Source: Brevundimonas aurantiaca (GTDB lineage: Bacteria; Pseudomonadota; Alphaproteobacteria; Caulobacterales; Caulobacteraceae). From it: 64,000 nucleotides of DNA. Where the stretch lies: assembly GCF_014199955.1 (NCBI RefSeq), contig NZ_JACHOQ010000003.1, forward strand, positions 248,001-312,000. Direction: 5' to 3'. Below are positions 9,776 through 21,277 of the stretch, piece after piece. Below the pieces are notes generated by a model that had not been told where the DNA came from, did no database searches, and saw nothing but the letters and a program-made list of their open reading frames with translations. The stretch's first letter is position 1, and every line of letters starts with the position of its first letter. The translations under genes and the position numbers were made by a program.

Positions 9776-10516
9776 ATGACCGCCCAAATCGCTCCTGACG
9801 CGCCCCAGATCTCCGTCGTGGTTCCCGTTCACGACGAGGCCGGCGCCGCCGTGCCCCTGGCGCGTGAAATCGCGGCCGCCTTCGCCGGCCGGTCCTATGA
9901 AATGATCTTCGTCGACGACGCCTCCAGGGACGCGACCTTGGCCGAGCTGAAGGCGGCCATGGCCGAACTGCCGACCTTGCGGGTTCTGGCCCACGGAACC
10001 AATGCGGGCCAGAGCCGGGCGGTGCGCACCGGGGTGCTGGCGGCGCGGGGATCGGTGGTGGTGACGATGGACGGCGACGGTCAGAACCCGCCGGCCGATG
10101 CGCCCCGGCTGGTGGACGCCCTGCTGGCGGCCCCCGCAGACGTCGGTCTGATCGGCGGGCGACGGGCCAAGCGCCAGGACAGCGCCGCCAAACGCCAGGC
10201 CTCGGTCTGGGCGAACCGCATCCGTCGTCGGCTGCTGGGCGACGACGCCGACGACACCGGCTGCGGGCTGAAGGCCTTTCGCCGCGACGTCTTCCTGCGG
10301 CTTCCCTATTTCGATCACATCCACCGTTATCTGCCGGCCCTGATGATCCGGGAAGGCTATCGCAATCAGTATCTGGACGTCGATCACCGCCACCGCGAAA
10401 CCGGCCGGTCGAAATACACCAACTGGGGCCGGCTGAAGGTCGCCTTCGCCGATCTCTTGGGCGTCATGTGGCTGAAGAGCCGGTCGCGCCGGCCGGGGGC
10501 GATCTCCGAATTTTGA
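9776..10516 (+). CDS. GT2 glycosyltransferase, dolichyl/undecaprenyl-phosphate sugar synthase-like
   Basis: Family 2 glycosyltransferase of 246 residues. The N-terminal GT-A fold shows ISVVVPVHDEAG, FVDDASRD and the metal-binding MDGDGQNPP, then the acceptor-side DTGCGLKAFRRDVF and HRETGRSKY motifs typical of DPM1/ArnC-like enzymes. No C-terminal transmembrane pair is present, so it resembles the soluble DPM1-type. It probably transfers a nucleotide sugar to a polyprenyl phosphate, supplying the ArnT-like enzyme encoded divergently. An open frame extends far upstream, antisense to that gene, but family alignment begins at this ATG. Confidence 0.88.
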   Translation: MTAQIAPDAPQISVVVPVHDEAGAAVPLAREIAAAFAGRSYEMIFVDDASRDATLAELKAAMAELPTLRVLAHGTNAGQSRAVRTGVLAARGSVVVTMDGDGQNPPADAPRLVDALLAAPADVGLIGGRRAKRQDSAAKRQASVWANRIRRRLLGDDADDTGCGLKAFRRDVFLRLPYFDHIHRYLPALMIREGYRNQYLDVDHRHRETGRSKYTNWGRLKVAFADLLGVMWLKSRSRRPGAISEF

Positions 10517-10556
10517 GCGCGATAATCCAGACGCTCACAGAACGGGCGCGACAATA

Positions 10557-10586
10557 GAAAAGGGCGGGACCTCGCGGTCCCGCCCT
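10557..10586 (-). terminator. Rho-independent terminator of groEL
   Basis: An 11-bp GC-rich stem (10561-10571 with 10576-10586, loop TCGC) is followed on the minus strand by TTTTCTATT. It lies 30 bases past the groEL stop. The GT2 gene ends on the other side, so weak bidirectional use is possible. Confidence 0.85.
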
Positions 10587-10615
10587 TCTGCATTTCAGCG
10601 TCGGAAGGCTTGGAC

Positions 10616-12387
<1,772 letters not shown>

Positions 12388-12399
12388 GAGGGCTGAGCC

Positions 12400-12687
12400 T
12401 TAGCTCAGCACTCCAAGCACGTCCGACTCTTTCATGATGATCAGGTCTTCGCCGTCGATCTTCACTTCCGTGCCCGACCACTTGCCGAACAGGATGCGGT
12501 CGCCGGCCTTCAGCTCCAGGGCGTTGACCTTGCCAGAGTCGTCGCGGGCGCCGGGGCCGACGGCGACGACTTCGCCTTCCTGAGGCTTTTCCTTGGCGGT
12601 GTCGGGGATGATGATCCCGCCCTTGGTCTTGGATTCTTCTTCAACGCGCTTGACCAGCACGCGGTCGCCGAGCGGACGAAACGCCAT
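12400..12687 (-). CDS. groES: Co-chaperonin GroES (10 kDa)
   Basis: Heptameric lid of the GroEL chamber, 95 residues as usual. The start [14 protein letters not shown] is typical, and the mobile loop with [17 protein letters not shown] follows at about residues 19-36. The C-terminus ends [10 protein letters not shown]. An upstream in-frame ATG at 12729 would add 14 residues not seen in the family, so ATG at 12687 is taken, preceded by AAGGGAGACA. First gene of the heat-shock operon, with CIRCE about 70 bases upstream. Confidence 0.98.
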   Translation of the reverse strand: MAFRPLGDRVLVKRVEEESKTKGGIIIPDTAKEKPQEGEVVAVGPGARDDSGKVNALELKAGDRILFGKWSGTEVKIDGEDLIIMKESDVLGVLS

Positions 12688-12756
12688 CGGTTGTCTCCCT
12701 TGATCCCCCGAATGGGGCGATTTGAACAATGGGTCAGCCTCTCCGCGACCGCCGTT

Positions 12757-12783
12757 TTAGCAGCCGACCACGGAGAGTGCTAA
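12757..12783 (-). promoter_or_regulatory. CIRCE element (HrcA operator) upstream of groES
   Basis: On the minus strand the site reads TTAGCACTC, nine bases, GGCTGCTAA. The first arm is a perfect match to CIRCE (TTAGCACTC-N9-GAGTGCTAA) and the second matches at seven of nine positions. It sits between the likely promoter and groES, the normal place for HrcA repression. hrcA itself is not in the window. Confidence 0.9.
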
Positions 12784-12792
12784 CGCGAGCGG

Positions 12793-12822
12793 GAGTTAGT
12801 CAGAGGGCGACGGGGCGTCAAG
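12793..12822 (-). promoter_or_regulatory. Candidate groESL promoter
   Basis: On the minus strand CTTGAC (12822-12817) lies about 17 bases before TAACTC (12798-12793), immediately upstream of CIRCE. CTTGAC is a good -35 for the housekeeping or heat-shock sigma factors. The -10 match is weak, so sigma-factor assignment is uncertain. Confidence 0.45.
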
Positions 12823-12962
12823 CGCCGCCGCGTGTGAAACTTCCGCGACGGATGAACGCGCGATGAACCACGGCCTCCGAACCCGTTCAAACGGCGCGCG
12901 CTAAAACCACCTCAACGCTCGCGATCCCCGGAAGACGCGAGGCGATTCAGAGGAGACGGACC

Positions 12963-13388
12963 ATGTCCAAGCTGTTGAAAATCACCGCCGCCGTCGTCGC
13001 CCCCGCCGCCGCCCTGGCCTTGACCGCCGCCCCGGCTTCGGCCCAGTCGCGTGACCGCGACGACACCGCCCGCAACGCCCTGATCGGCGCCGCCGTCGGC
13101 GGACTGGCGGGCGCCGTCTACGGCAATGGCGACGGAACCTATATTGCGGGCGGCGCCTTGGCCGGCGCGGCCCTGGGCGCGGCAGCCTCGTCCAATCGCG
13201 GATCGGACTGCGGCTATTACCGCGGCGGCCGCTGCTACCGGAACCAGGGTCACTGGGAGCGCGAACACGGCATCAACAGCCGCGATCCGCGCTGGGAGCA
13301 GCGCCGTGATTATCGCGACTGGCGCCGCGACCAGCGCTATGACCGGCGCGACGAGCGCCGCGACTATCGCTACGATCGCCGCTGGTAG
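12963..13388 (+). CDS. Secreted glycine-zipper protein with basic tail
   Basis: Protein of 141 residues. A signal peptide (1-27, cleavage after ASA) is followed by a glycine-zipper stretch (about 36-75: LIGAAVGGLAGAVYG, GGALAGAALGAAA) that can insert in or span a membrane. A Cys pair (CGYYRGGRC) comes next, and the tail is very rich in Arg, Asp and Tyr. This resembles small periplasmic glycine-zipper proteins common in alphaproteobacteria; function is unknown. A terminator follows directly, so it is monocistronic. Related small lipoproteins occur at 21.3 kb. Confidence 0.85.
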   Translation: MSKLLKITAAVVAPAAALALTAAPASAQSRDRDDTARNALIGAAVGGLAGAVYGNGDGTYIAGGALAGAALGAAASSNRGSDCGYYRGGRCYRNQGHWEREHGINSRDPRWEQRRDYRDWRRDQRYDRRDERRDYRYDRRW

Positions 13389-13408
13389 ACTGCGGACGTG
13401 AAATGCAG

Positions 13409-13437
13409 AAGGGGCGCCTTATCAAGACGCCCCTTTT
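13409..13437 (+). terminator. Rho-independent terminator after the glycine-zipper gene
   Basis: Stem AAGGGGCG (13409-13416) with CGCCCCTT (13428-13435), an 11-base loop, then TTTT on the plus strand. It ends two bases before the stop of the convergent CobW-type gene and may serve both. Confidence 0.8.
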
Positions 13438-13438
13438 G

Positions 13439-14659
<1,221 letters not shown>

Positions 14660-14719
14660 GACGGCGCTCCACGGCTGCTGCGCCGAGCTTGACCACAGCC
14701 CGGCGACTGTGAGAGTTAC

Positions 14720-14732
14720 GTTATATTATAAC
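14720..14732. promoter_or_regulatory. Zur-type operator between COG0523 and DUF1826 genes
   Basis: Perfect palindrome GTTATA-T-TATAAC, matching the core of the proteobacterial Zur box (GTTATA-N-TATAAC). It lies 60 bases from the COG0523 start and 23 bases from the DUF1826 start, so one bound repressor could silence both genes when zinc is plentiful. zur itself is not in the window. Confidence 0.85.
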
Positions 14733-14755
14733 AAGCATAGTCAGCAAGGTTTTCC

Positions 14756-15325
14756 ATGGCGGTCGGCGCAGTCGTCCAGGGGCAGGCGCCCACGGTCTTC
14801 ACCACCCTGTTCGAGCCGCAGGTGCGGATGGCGATCTGGTCGCGGCCCAGTCCCATGCCGCCGGACGCCTTGCCCCCGCCGGACTTCACCGCCGACTGCG
14901 ACGGGCGCTGGATCGCCCTATCGGGCGCGGCGCCCGAGTGGTTTCTCCAGGACATCGAACGATTGGCGGAGATCGTGGCGACGATCAGCGGATGCGAGGC
15001 CTGGCGGGCGCGTTGTGAGACCGTGACCCGCCGCGCCTGTCCGCGGTTTCATCAGGACGCCGTGCCGGTGCGCCTGATCGTCGCCTATGAGGGGCCGGGG
15101 CCGGAATGGGCCTTCGCCGGCGAGATCGGTGAGGATCTGGACGGGCGCCTGATCGGCACGCGTCGTCGGGTCCGCACCCTTCACCCTGGCGACGTCGCCG
15201 TCATCAAGGGCACGGCGCCGGGCTGGGAGGCCTGGCCGGACTTGCCGGTGGTCCTGCACCGCTCGCCGCCGGCCGGGAGACGCACCCCCCGGCGCGTCCT
15301 GACGATCGACGCCGCGCCGGCGTGA
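14756..15325 (+). CDS. DUF1826 domain protein, probably zinc-responsive
   Basis: Protein of 189 residues matching DUF1826, recognised from CPRFHQDAVPVRLIVAYEGPGPEW in the middle and the LHPGDVAVIKG and HRSPP segments after it. The conserved Cys, His and Asp could bind a metal. No signal peptide or membrane segment is seen. From memory, DUF1826 genes are often paired with COG0523 GTPase genes, as here, where both share a Zur-like operator. Molecular function is unknown. Convergent with pgi, three bases between the stops. Confidence 0.85.
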   Translation: MAVGAVVQGQAPTVFTTLFEPQVRMAIWSRPSPMPPDALPPPDFTADCDGRWIALSGAAPEWFLQDIERLAEIVATISGCEAWRARCETVTRRACPRFHQDAVPVRLIVAYEGPGPEWAFAGEIGEDLDGRLIGTRRRVRTLHPGDVAVIKGTAPGWEAWPDLPVVLHRSPPAGRRTPRRVLTIDAAPA

Positions 15326-15328
15326 GCG

Positions 15329-16936
15329 TCAGCCCATCAATCGCGTCATCAGGCCGGCCGTGGAAGGGTCCAGATCGGCCGACGGACCGCCGGCGGCTAC
15401 GTCCTTCAGGATCGCCTTGGCCAGGACCTTGCCCAGCTCCACGCCCCATTGGTCGAAGCTGTTGATGTCCCAGATCACGCCCTCGACGAAGGTCTTGTGC
15501 TCATAGAGGGCCAGAAGGGCGCCCAGGGTCTGGGGCGTCAGACGGTCCATCAGTATGGCGGTCGAGGGGCGGTTTCCGGTGAAGGTCCGGTGGGTCGCCA
15601 GACGGGCCGCCTCTTCTTCCGACAGGCCCTGGGCCAGGCCTTCCGCCTTGGCGGCTTCGGTGGTCTTGCCCAGCATCAGGGCCTGACCCTGGGCCAGGGC
15701 GTTTGACCAGAGCGGCGATTCCGGCGCGTCTCCGTGGGTCTTGGCCACGATGACGAACTCGGCCGGGACGATCTGGGGGCCCTGGTGGATCTGCTGGAAG
15801 AAGGCGTGCTGGCCGTTGGTGCCGGGCTCGCCGAAGACGACGGGGCAGGTCTGGCGCGTCACCGGCGCGCCGTCGCGATGCACCCGCTTGCCGTTCGACT
15901 CCATCTCCAGCTGCTGCAAGAAGGAGGGCAGGCGGCGCAGGGCATGGGCGTAGGGGGCCACGGTGCGGGCGGGCCGGTTCAGGCCGTCGACGTTGAACAC
16001 CTGGGCCAGGGCCAAAAGGATCGGGGCGTTCTGCTCCAGCGGGGTCGAGACGAAATGGTCGTCCATGGCCGCCGCCCCGGCCAGCATGGCCTCGAATACG
16101 TCCCAGCCCAGGGCGATGGCGCACGACAGGCTGACCGCCGACCACAGCGAATAGCGTCCGCCGACCCAGTCCCTGAACGCGAAGGTGCGGCCGCAGCCGA
16201 AGGCCGCCGCCTTGTCCGGCGCCGCCGTCACCCCGATGAAGTGTTTCGTCATGCCTTCGACCGGCAGGGCGGCCGCCAGCCAGGCCTTGGCCGCCTCGGC
16301 GTTGGCCAGGGTTTCCTGGGTGGTGAAGGTCTTGGACACCACCACGACCAGGGTGGTCTCGGGATCGAGCCCCGTCAGGGCCTCGGCCATGTCGCGGGGG
16401 TCGATGTTGGCGACGAAACGCAGGTCGATGGACGGCTCCAGCGGCCGCAGGGCGTCCCACACCAAGCGCGGACCCAGGTCCGAGCCGCCGATGCCGACAT
16501 GGACGATGGCTTTGAACCGTTTGCCCGTCGCCCCCGCCTCGGCGCCCGCGCGCACGGCCTCGGCATAGGTCTTCATGTCGGCGCGCACCGCGTCCACCTC
16601 GGCCGAGACCGGCTCGCCCAGGGCCTTGAAGTCGGCGCCGGCCGGGGCCCGCAGGGCCGGATGCAGCACGGCCCGGCCCTCGGTCAGGTTGACGGCCTCG
16701 CCGGCGAACAGGGCGGCGCGACGGCCCTCGACGTCGCAGGCGTGGGCCAGGTCCAGACAGGCCTCGAAGGCGTCCCGGGTCCAGCTCTGTTTCGACAGAT
16801 CCAGATAGAGACCCGCCGCCTCGACCGACATCCGCGCCAGCCGGTCCGGATCGGCGGCGAACTGGTCCACGATACGGGCTTTGCCCGCCGTTGCGGCGGC
16901 GGCGTCGAAGGCGGTCCAGGCGTCGTTGCGGGTCAT
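15329..16936 (-). CDS. pgi: Glucose-6-phosphate isomerase
   Basis: Interconverts glucose 6-phosphate and fructose 6-phosphate in the cytoplasm. The 535 residues include the sugar-phosphate site VHVGIGGSDLGPRL, signature 1 (GGRYSLWSAVSL), the catalytic region FGEPGTNGQHAFFQQIHQG, and the C-terminal signature INSFDQWGVELGK. The start MTRNDAWTAF at 16936 was chosen because the longer frame from 16972 adds residues outside the family. It stands alone between convergent DUF1826 and a divergent secreted-protein gene. Confidence 0.97.
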   Translation of the reverse strand: MTRNDAWTAFDAAAATAGKARIVDQFAADPDRLARMSVEAAGLYLDLSKQSWTRDAFEACLDLAHACDVEGRRAALFAGEAVNLTEGRAVLHPALRAPAGADFKALGEPVSAEVDAVRADMKTYAEAVRAGAEAGATGKRFKAIVHVGIGGSDLGPRLVWDALRPLEPSIDLRFVANIDPRDMAEALTGLDPETTLVVVVSKTFTTQETLANAEAAKAWLAAALPVEGMTKHFIGVTAAPDKAAAFGCGRTFAFRDWVGGRYSLWSAVSLSCAIALGWDVFEAMLAGAAAMDDHFVSTPLEQNAPILLALAQVFNVDGLNRPARTVAPYAHALRRLPSFLQQLEMESNGKRVHRDGAPVTRQTCPVVFGEPGTNGQHAFFQQIHQGPQIVPAEFVIVAKTHGDAPESPLWSNALAQGQALMLGKTTEAAKAEGLAQGLSEEEAARLATHRTFTGNRPSTAILMDRLTPQTLGALLALYEHKTFVEGVIWDINSFDQWGVELGKVLAKAILKDVAAGGPSADLDPSTAGLMTRLMG

Positions 16937-17049
16937 CGGTCGTCCTCGGGAGGAGAAATCTTGGGAAGACAAGGAAGGTAAACACTCGTTTACGGGTCGA
17001 GCGTATGCCGGTTCAACGTCCTAGCCGACGCTGAAACAGGAAGTCACCC

Positions 17050-17526
17050 ATGTCCTGCGGCCTTGCTCTCACGATCGCCCTGACCCTGTCCAATCCCGCC
17101 GTGGCCCTGGCGGCTGATCAGCCCCCTGCGGCCGCCGGCGCCCCCGTGTCCGTGGCGGCCGAGCCCCTGTTCGCCGACATCGTGGCCCGGTCCGGGAGGC
17201 TGAAGGCGATGGTGGACGGCTGGGCGGCGTCAAAGGCTGCGGACGACGCCGGTTTCTTCACCAGCCAGGCCTTCACCGGCTTCAAGGCCCAGGCGGACGA
17301 ACTGGCGGCCCTGGACCTGCAGGGCCATCTGATTCTGAAGGAACGGGGCACCGACGGCGATCTGAAATGCATCCTGCGCGGCATCTCCGAGGACATGCCG
17401 AAAAAGGTCCAGGCGGTTCAGGCCGCCGCCACCCCCGCAGAGCGCGCTACGGCCCTGTCGGAACTGTCCTATCTGCTGAACGACAATGTCGAAGTGATCA
17501 CCGCCCCGCCTCAGCCGGAGGTCTAG
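17050..17526 (+). CDS. Secreted hypothetical protein
   Basis: Protein of 158 residues with a signal peptide (about 1-22, cleavage near LAA). The mature part is mostly helical, with one Cys in GDLKCILRGISEDMPKKVQ and a C-terminal Leu/Ala-rich helix ending in a Pro-rich tail. AGGAAG precedes the ATG at good spacing. I recognise no family. It lies just before a second secreted-protein gene (87-base gap), so the two may be expressed together. Confidence 0.75.
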   Translation: MSCGLALTIALTLSNPAVALAADQPPAAAGAPVSVAAEPLFADIVARSGRLKAMVDGWAASKAADDAGFFTSQAFTGFKAQADELAALDLQGHLILKERGTDGDLKCILRGISEDMPKKVQAVQAAATPAERATALSELSYLLNDNVEVITAPPQPEV

Positions 17527-17612
17527 CGAGCGAAACCCCGACCTCTGCGGGTTGCGGGTTGCGGGGGTGACGGTGCGGGTGCAGGCTGGGGGAAACCGTT
17601 TCCGGAGTCCCC

Positions 17613-18416
17613 ATGGCTGGTCTTGCGCCCCTGATCGCCGTTGCCGCCTCAATGGCCGCGTCAATGGTCGAATCCGCGACCGTTCCGCTCGGCGCGGTGC
17701 GCGGGGCCGAGCCGGTCGCCCTGGCGCAGCGGATACTGCCGCCGGAGACGGCGGCGCGGATCGAGGGCGGCCTCGTCCGGCGACAGTGGCTTCCGGGTCA
17801 GAGCTATTTCATTCGCTTCGACGAGCGCCCGAGCGTCCATTCGGACGGCCTGTGCCGCCGCACCTCCCACGTCGCCTCGGCCGGGGCGCCGCGCGTGGGC
17901 GAGGAGGCGGCCGACGACACGCCGCTGGCGCTGACGCCTTTTCAGACCGTCGTCTTCTACGCCCCGACCTATCCGAACCTCGCCTCTGATGCGGGGTGTC
18001 TGTCAGAGGGCGGCTGGATCGGCGCCCCGGAGCGCGAGCTTGAACCGACCCTGCGAATGCTCGACCGGCTGACGCGGGCGATGGCGCGGGCCGCCGGCCC
18101 CGACGAACTGGGGTTCGCCCTGTCCTGTCGATCGGAAAAGCCGGAAGATTGCGCTGATCCGCGACGCGCCCTGGCCGACCTGCCGCTGGATCGGCTGCTG
18201 GGCGTTCGGCTGAAGAACACCGTCTATCAGGAAGAGCCGACCGAGGGCCGGGTGCGGGTTCGAAAGATGCAGCCGGTCGTCGACGACCGCTGGCCCGAGG
18301 CCGAGGTCCATTTCGACAGCACGCCTCCGGACGGCCAGTCGTGGATCGTGGTGCTGAAGGGCATCGACCGCCTGGAGGCGGTCGAGATCCGGAGGACGCT
18401 GGTCATCCGCCACTGA
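17613..18416 (+). CDS. Secreted hypothetical protein
   Basis: Protein of 267 residues with a hydrophobic N-terminus that looks like a signal peptide (about 1-22). Three Cys (in GLCRRTSH, DAGCLSEGG and LSCRSEKPEDC) plus a fourth close by suggest disulphides, consistent with periplasmic location. No catalytic motif or known domain is recognised. It is convergent with the DsbD-like gene, with 28 bases between stops. That neighbour handles disulphides, but a functional link is speculation. Confidence 0.72.
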   Translation: MAGLAPLIAVAASMAASMVESATVPLGAVRGAEPVALAQRILPPETAARIEGGLVRRQWLPGQSYFIRFDERPSVHSDGLCRRTSHVASAGAPRVGEEAADDTPLALTPFQTVVFYAPTYPNLASDAGCLSEGGWIGAPERELEPTLRMLDRLTRAMARAAGPDELGFALSCRSEKPEDCADPRRALADLPLDRLLGVRLKNTVYQEEPTEGRVRVRKMQPVVDDRWPEAEVHFDSTPPDGQSWIVVLKGIDRLEAVEIRRTLVIRH

Positions 18417-18444
18417 GCCGCCGCATCCGACGCTCGCCGCGTCT

Positions 18445-20673
18445 TCACCGTCCCGTCAGCGCTTCGACCACCACACCCTCGGTCAACAACTGCGGCAGGA
18501 TGCGGGGTTCGCCGCCGGCGGCGGGATAGAACAGATACAGGGGCACGCCCGAGCGGCCGTGACGCTCCAGTTCGCGGCTGATGGCGTCGTCGCGGCGGGT
18601 CCAGTCGCCGACCAGATAGAGGGTGTTCGACGCCTTCAGGGCCTCGGCGACGCGGGGCGAGGACAGGGCGGCGCGCTCGTTGATCTTGCAGGTGACGCAC
18701 CAGTCGGCGGTGAAGTTCACCAGGACCGGCCGGCCGGCCGCCTGGGCGGCGCGGACGGCCTCGGCCGACCAGTGGGCGGCTGTGAGGGAACCGGTCCCAG
18801 CCGCCGCCGCGGAGGGCGGCCGGGTGGCGGCCAGACCGGCGAAACCGACGGCGAAGAGCAGGGCCAGGGTGGCGGCGACGGCGCTGACCACGGCGGTCCC
18901 GCCCTGGGCCCGGCGCGCCTGGTTCATACCGGACAGCCACAGACCGAAGGCCAGCATCAGGCCCGCAGCGAGGACCAGGGCCAAGGCGTCGGGTCCCGTC
19001 TGGCGCGAAAAGACCCAGACCAGCCACAGGGCCGCGCCGTACATGGGGAAGGCCAGCAGGGCCTTCAGCCGCTCCATCCACGGCCCCGGCCGGGGGAAGC
19101 GTCGCAACAGGCCGGGCGACAGGCTGATCGCCACATAGGGCAGGGCCAGGCCCAGGCCCAGCATCAGGAAGATCGCCAGGGCCGCCGGCCAGGGCGCCAG
19201 CAGGGCTGCGCCGAGGGCGGCGGCCATGAAGGGGGCGGTGCAGGGGGCGGCGACGACCACGGCCAGCACCCCGGTGAAGAAGGCCCCCACGCCGCCGGGC
19301 AGCCGCGACAGGGGACCGGCGCCGGCCCCCTGCAGCCCTGCCCCGACATGGAAGACGCCCGACAGGTTCAGGCCGACGCCCAGCATCAGCAGGGCCAGGC
19401 CCGCGATCACCGCCGGCGACTGAAGCTGGAAGCCCCAGCCTATGGCCTCGCCGCCCGCGCGCAGGATCAGCAGGACGCCCGCCAGGACCAGGAAGCTGGA
19501 CAGGACCCCGGCCAGGAACAGCAGGCCGTCGCGCCGCGCCTCGCCGGCCTGATGGGCCGAGGCGGCCAGGGCGGCGGCCTTCATCGCCAGTATGGGGAAG
19601 ACGCAGGGCATCAGGTTCAGGATCAGTCCGCCGACGAAGGCGAACAGGATCGACTGCAGGATCAAGCCCGCGCCGGTCCCTTCGGCGGGGGGGGCGGCCT
19701 CGCCGCTGAGGGCCGCGCCGCCGGCCGTTCCGGGCAGGGGGGGACCGGGCCGGGCCGTGATCTCCCAGGCGCCGGCGTCGGTGGCCAGGACGCCGGACAC
19801 CGGCCGGGTCAGGCCATGGGCCTTCAGACCGGCGCCGGGAGTCAGGGTCAGGCTCAGCCCCCGGGGGCCAGCCTGGCCCGACTGGGCCGCCGCATGGTCG
19901 ATCACGCTGCTGTCGTAGGGATAGAAATAGGCCTGGGTCACGCCCGGCGCGCGGCCCATGATCTCCGCCAGCGGTCCGCCCGCCGCCGACAGGGTCAGGA
20001 CGCCGTTCTCGAGCGCGGCGCGCGCCTCGATCCCCGCAGGGCGTGGCGCGGCCTCGAGCACGGCCTGGAGCGCCCGGCCGTGATCCGGGTCCAGCGGCGG
20101 CGCCCCCTCCCGGATCGGCAGGTCCAGCCTCAGGCTCATCTGCACCGGCACGCACATCTGGTCGCTGCACACCAGGAACAGGGCGTCGGCGACCAGGGGC
20201 AGGGTGGTCCCGGGTCGGGCCGAGGCCGGGATCTCGATCGGCACGGGCAGATAGACCTCGCCCGAATAGCCGTAGTTGACCAAGCTCATCAGCCGCTGGC
20301 GGGTCGGCAGGGGCCAGACGATGTCGCCGGCCTCGACCCCCGGCGGAAGGCGCCAGTTCAGGGTGGTGGGGCCCCCGGAATCGCCGGGGTTGCGCCAATA
20401 GGTGTGCCACCCCTCGGCGATCTGCTGTCGCACCGCCACCACGGCGGTGGAGCCCGGCGCCGCCCAGCGCGTCAGAGGAATGAGTTCCGCCCGGATGTTC
20501 TCCTCGCCCTGAGCGCCCGTCTCGACGGGGGCTTGGCTTCGGACCTGGGCCAGGGCCGGAGAGGCCAGGCCCAGCAGCAGGCCCAGGTTCAAGACCAGCA
20601 GCAGGCGCACCCCGACTCTGGAGCCGTCGCGGAGCCGGCCGGCCTTGAACAGGATGGAGAAAAGAAGGCGCAT
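18445..20673 (-). CDS. DsbD/ScsB-like thiol:disulfide interchange protein
   Basis: Three-part reductant conduit of 742 residues that carries electrons from cytoplasmic thioredoxin to the periplasm. It has a signal peptide to about residue 42, an N-terminal DsbD-alpha-like domain (with WHTYWRNPGDSG and the Cys pair VCSDQMC), a middle eight-helix membrane domain with the paired Cys in LMPCVFPILAMKA and APCTAPFMAAALG, and a C-terminal thioredoxin domain with WCVTC (Cys 659 and 662). The long N-terminal domain resembles ScsB more than E. coli DsbD. The partner (ScsC, CcmG or other) is not adjacent. Confidence 0.92.
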   Translation of the reverse strand: MRLLFSILFKAGRLRDGSRVGVRLLLVLNLGLLLGLASPALAQVRSQAPVETGAQGEENIRAELIPLTRWAAPGSTAVVAVRQQIAEGWHTYWRNPGDSGGPTTLNWRLPPGVEAGDIVWPLPTRQRLMSLVNYGYSGEVYLPVPIEIPASARPGTTLPLVADALFLVCSDQMCVPVQMSLRLDLPIREGAPPLDPDHGRALQAVLEAAPRPAGIEARAALENGVLTLSAAGGPLAEIMGRAPGVTQAYFYPYDSSVIDHAAAQSGQAGPRGLSLTLTPGAGLKAHGLTRPVSGVLATDAGAWEITARPGPPLPGTAGGAALSGEAAPPAEGTGAGLILQSILFAFVGGLILNLMPCVFPILAMKAAALAASAHQAGEARRDGLLFLAGVLSSFLVLAGVLLILRAGGEAIGWGFQLQSPAVIAGLALLMLGVGLNLSGVFHVGAGLQGAGAGPLSRLPGGVGAFFTGVLAVVVAAPCTAPFMAAALGAALLAPWPAALAIFLMLGLGLALPYVAISLSPGLLRRFPRPGPWMERLKALLAFPMYGAALWLVWVFSRQTGPDALALVLAAGLMLAFGLWLSGMNQARRAQGGTAVVSAVAATLALLFAVGFAGLAATRPPSAAAAGTGSLTAAHWSAEAVRAAQAAGRPVLVNFTADWCVTCKINERAALSSPRVAEALKASNTLYLVGDWTRRDDAISRELERHGRSGVPLYLFYPAAGGEPRILPQLLTEGVVVEALTGR

Positions 20674-20724
20674 GATCGGCCTTTTAGGCCGGGAGACCGC
20701 CCCTGTCAGGGCGCCTTTACGGGA

Positions 20725-21165
20725 TCAGCGAGGATGGGCGTCGATCGCCACCTCGGTGCGGCGGCGCAACGGCTCGGCAGCGCCCTCGGTCGTGACTGCG
20801 CCGACGTCCCCGGCGGCGGCCACGTCGAAGACGGGGGCGGGCAGGCCGGCGGTGTTCAAGGCCTGGGCCACGGACCGCGCCCTCTGTTGAGAGAGGCTGA
20901 GGTTGGCCGCAGACCCGCCCGTGGCGTCCGCGAGGCCCAGCACCTGGACCCGCCGAACGTCGCAGGTCTTCAGCACATTCGCCGCCGCCGTGATCGCCTG
21001 ATCGGCCGCAGGCGTAAGCCGAGCCTCGCCTTCACGGAAATAGATGTCGAACCGCACCGGCGCGCACGGCGATTCCCCCGTCACGATTGCGTCTCGCGAC
21101 GGCGCGGTGGCGCAGGCCGACACGGCCGCAGCCAAACCCAATGCCGAAATCGTCAGATATCTCAT
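20725..21165 (-). CDS. OmpA-domain lipoprotein
   Basis: Lipoprotein of 146 residues. The signal ends in a lipobox (AAAVSAC), and the rest is an OmpA-like peptidoglycan-binding domain (FDIYFREGEARLTPAADQAI, then LGLADATGGSAANLSLSQQRARSVAQAL, and the terminal RRRTEVAI). Anchored by lipid in the outer membrane, it should bind diaminopimelate in the cell wall. The longer frame from 21255 runs through a terminator and is rejected. A Gly or Ala replaces a usual polar residue in the loop after DATG. Confidence 0.88.
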   Translation of the reverse strand: MRYLTISALGLAAAVSACATAPSRDAIVTGESPCAPVRFDIYFREGEARLTPAADQAITAAANVLKTCDVRRVQVLGLADATGGSAANLSLSQQRARSVAQALNTAGLPAPVFDVAAAGDVGAVTTEGAAEPLRRRTEVAIDAHPR

Positions 21166-21196
21166 ACCGTCCCCCTCGGTTGTGCGTCTGCAGACG

Positions 21197-21229
21197 CAAA
21201 AAGGGCGGCCCGTCGCCGACGAGCCGCCC
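21197..21229 (-). terminator. Rho-independent terminator of the glycine-zipper lipoprotein gene
   Basis: Stem GGGCGGC (21203-21209) with GCCGCCC (21223-21229), extended inside by further pairing, followed on the minus strand by TTTTTGCG. It separates the glycine-zipper lipoprotein gene from the OmpA-domain gene. Confidence 0.8.
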
Positions 21230-21277
21230 GGTTGAACGGACGCGAACCGTCTCACGTCCGTTCAGAAACCCTGAGGC

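Noticed and set aside
8027-10516. An 829-codon plus-strand frame covering the GT2 gene and the antisense of the ArnT-like gene
   Set aside because: Only the last 246 codons match a family. The upstream part is Gln/Gly/Arg-rich shadow sequence opposite a clear membrane protein, as expected in GC-rich DNA.
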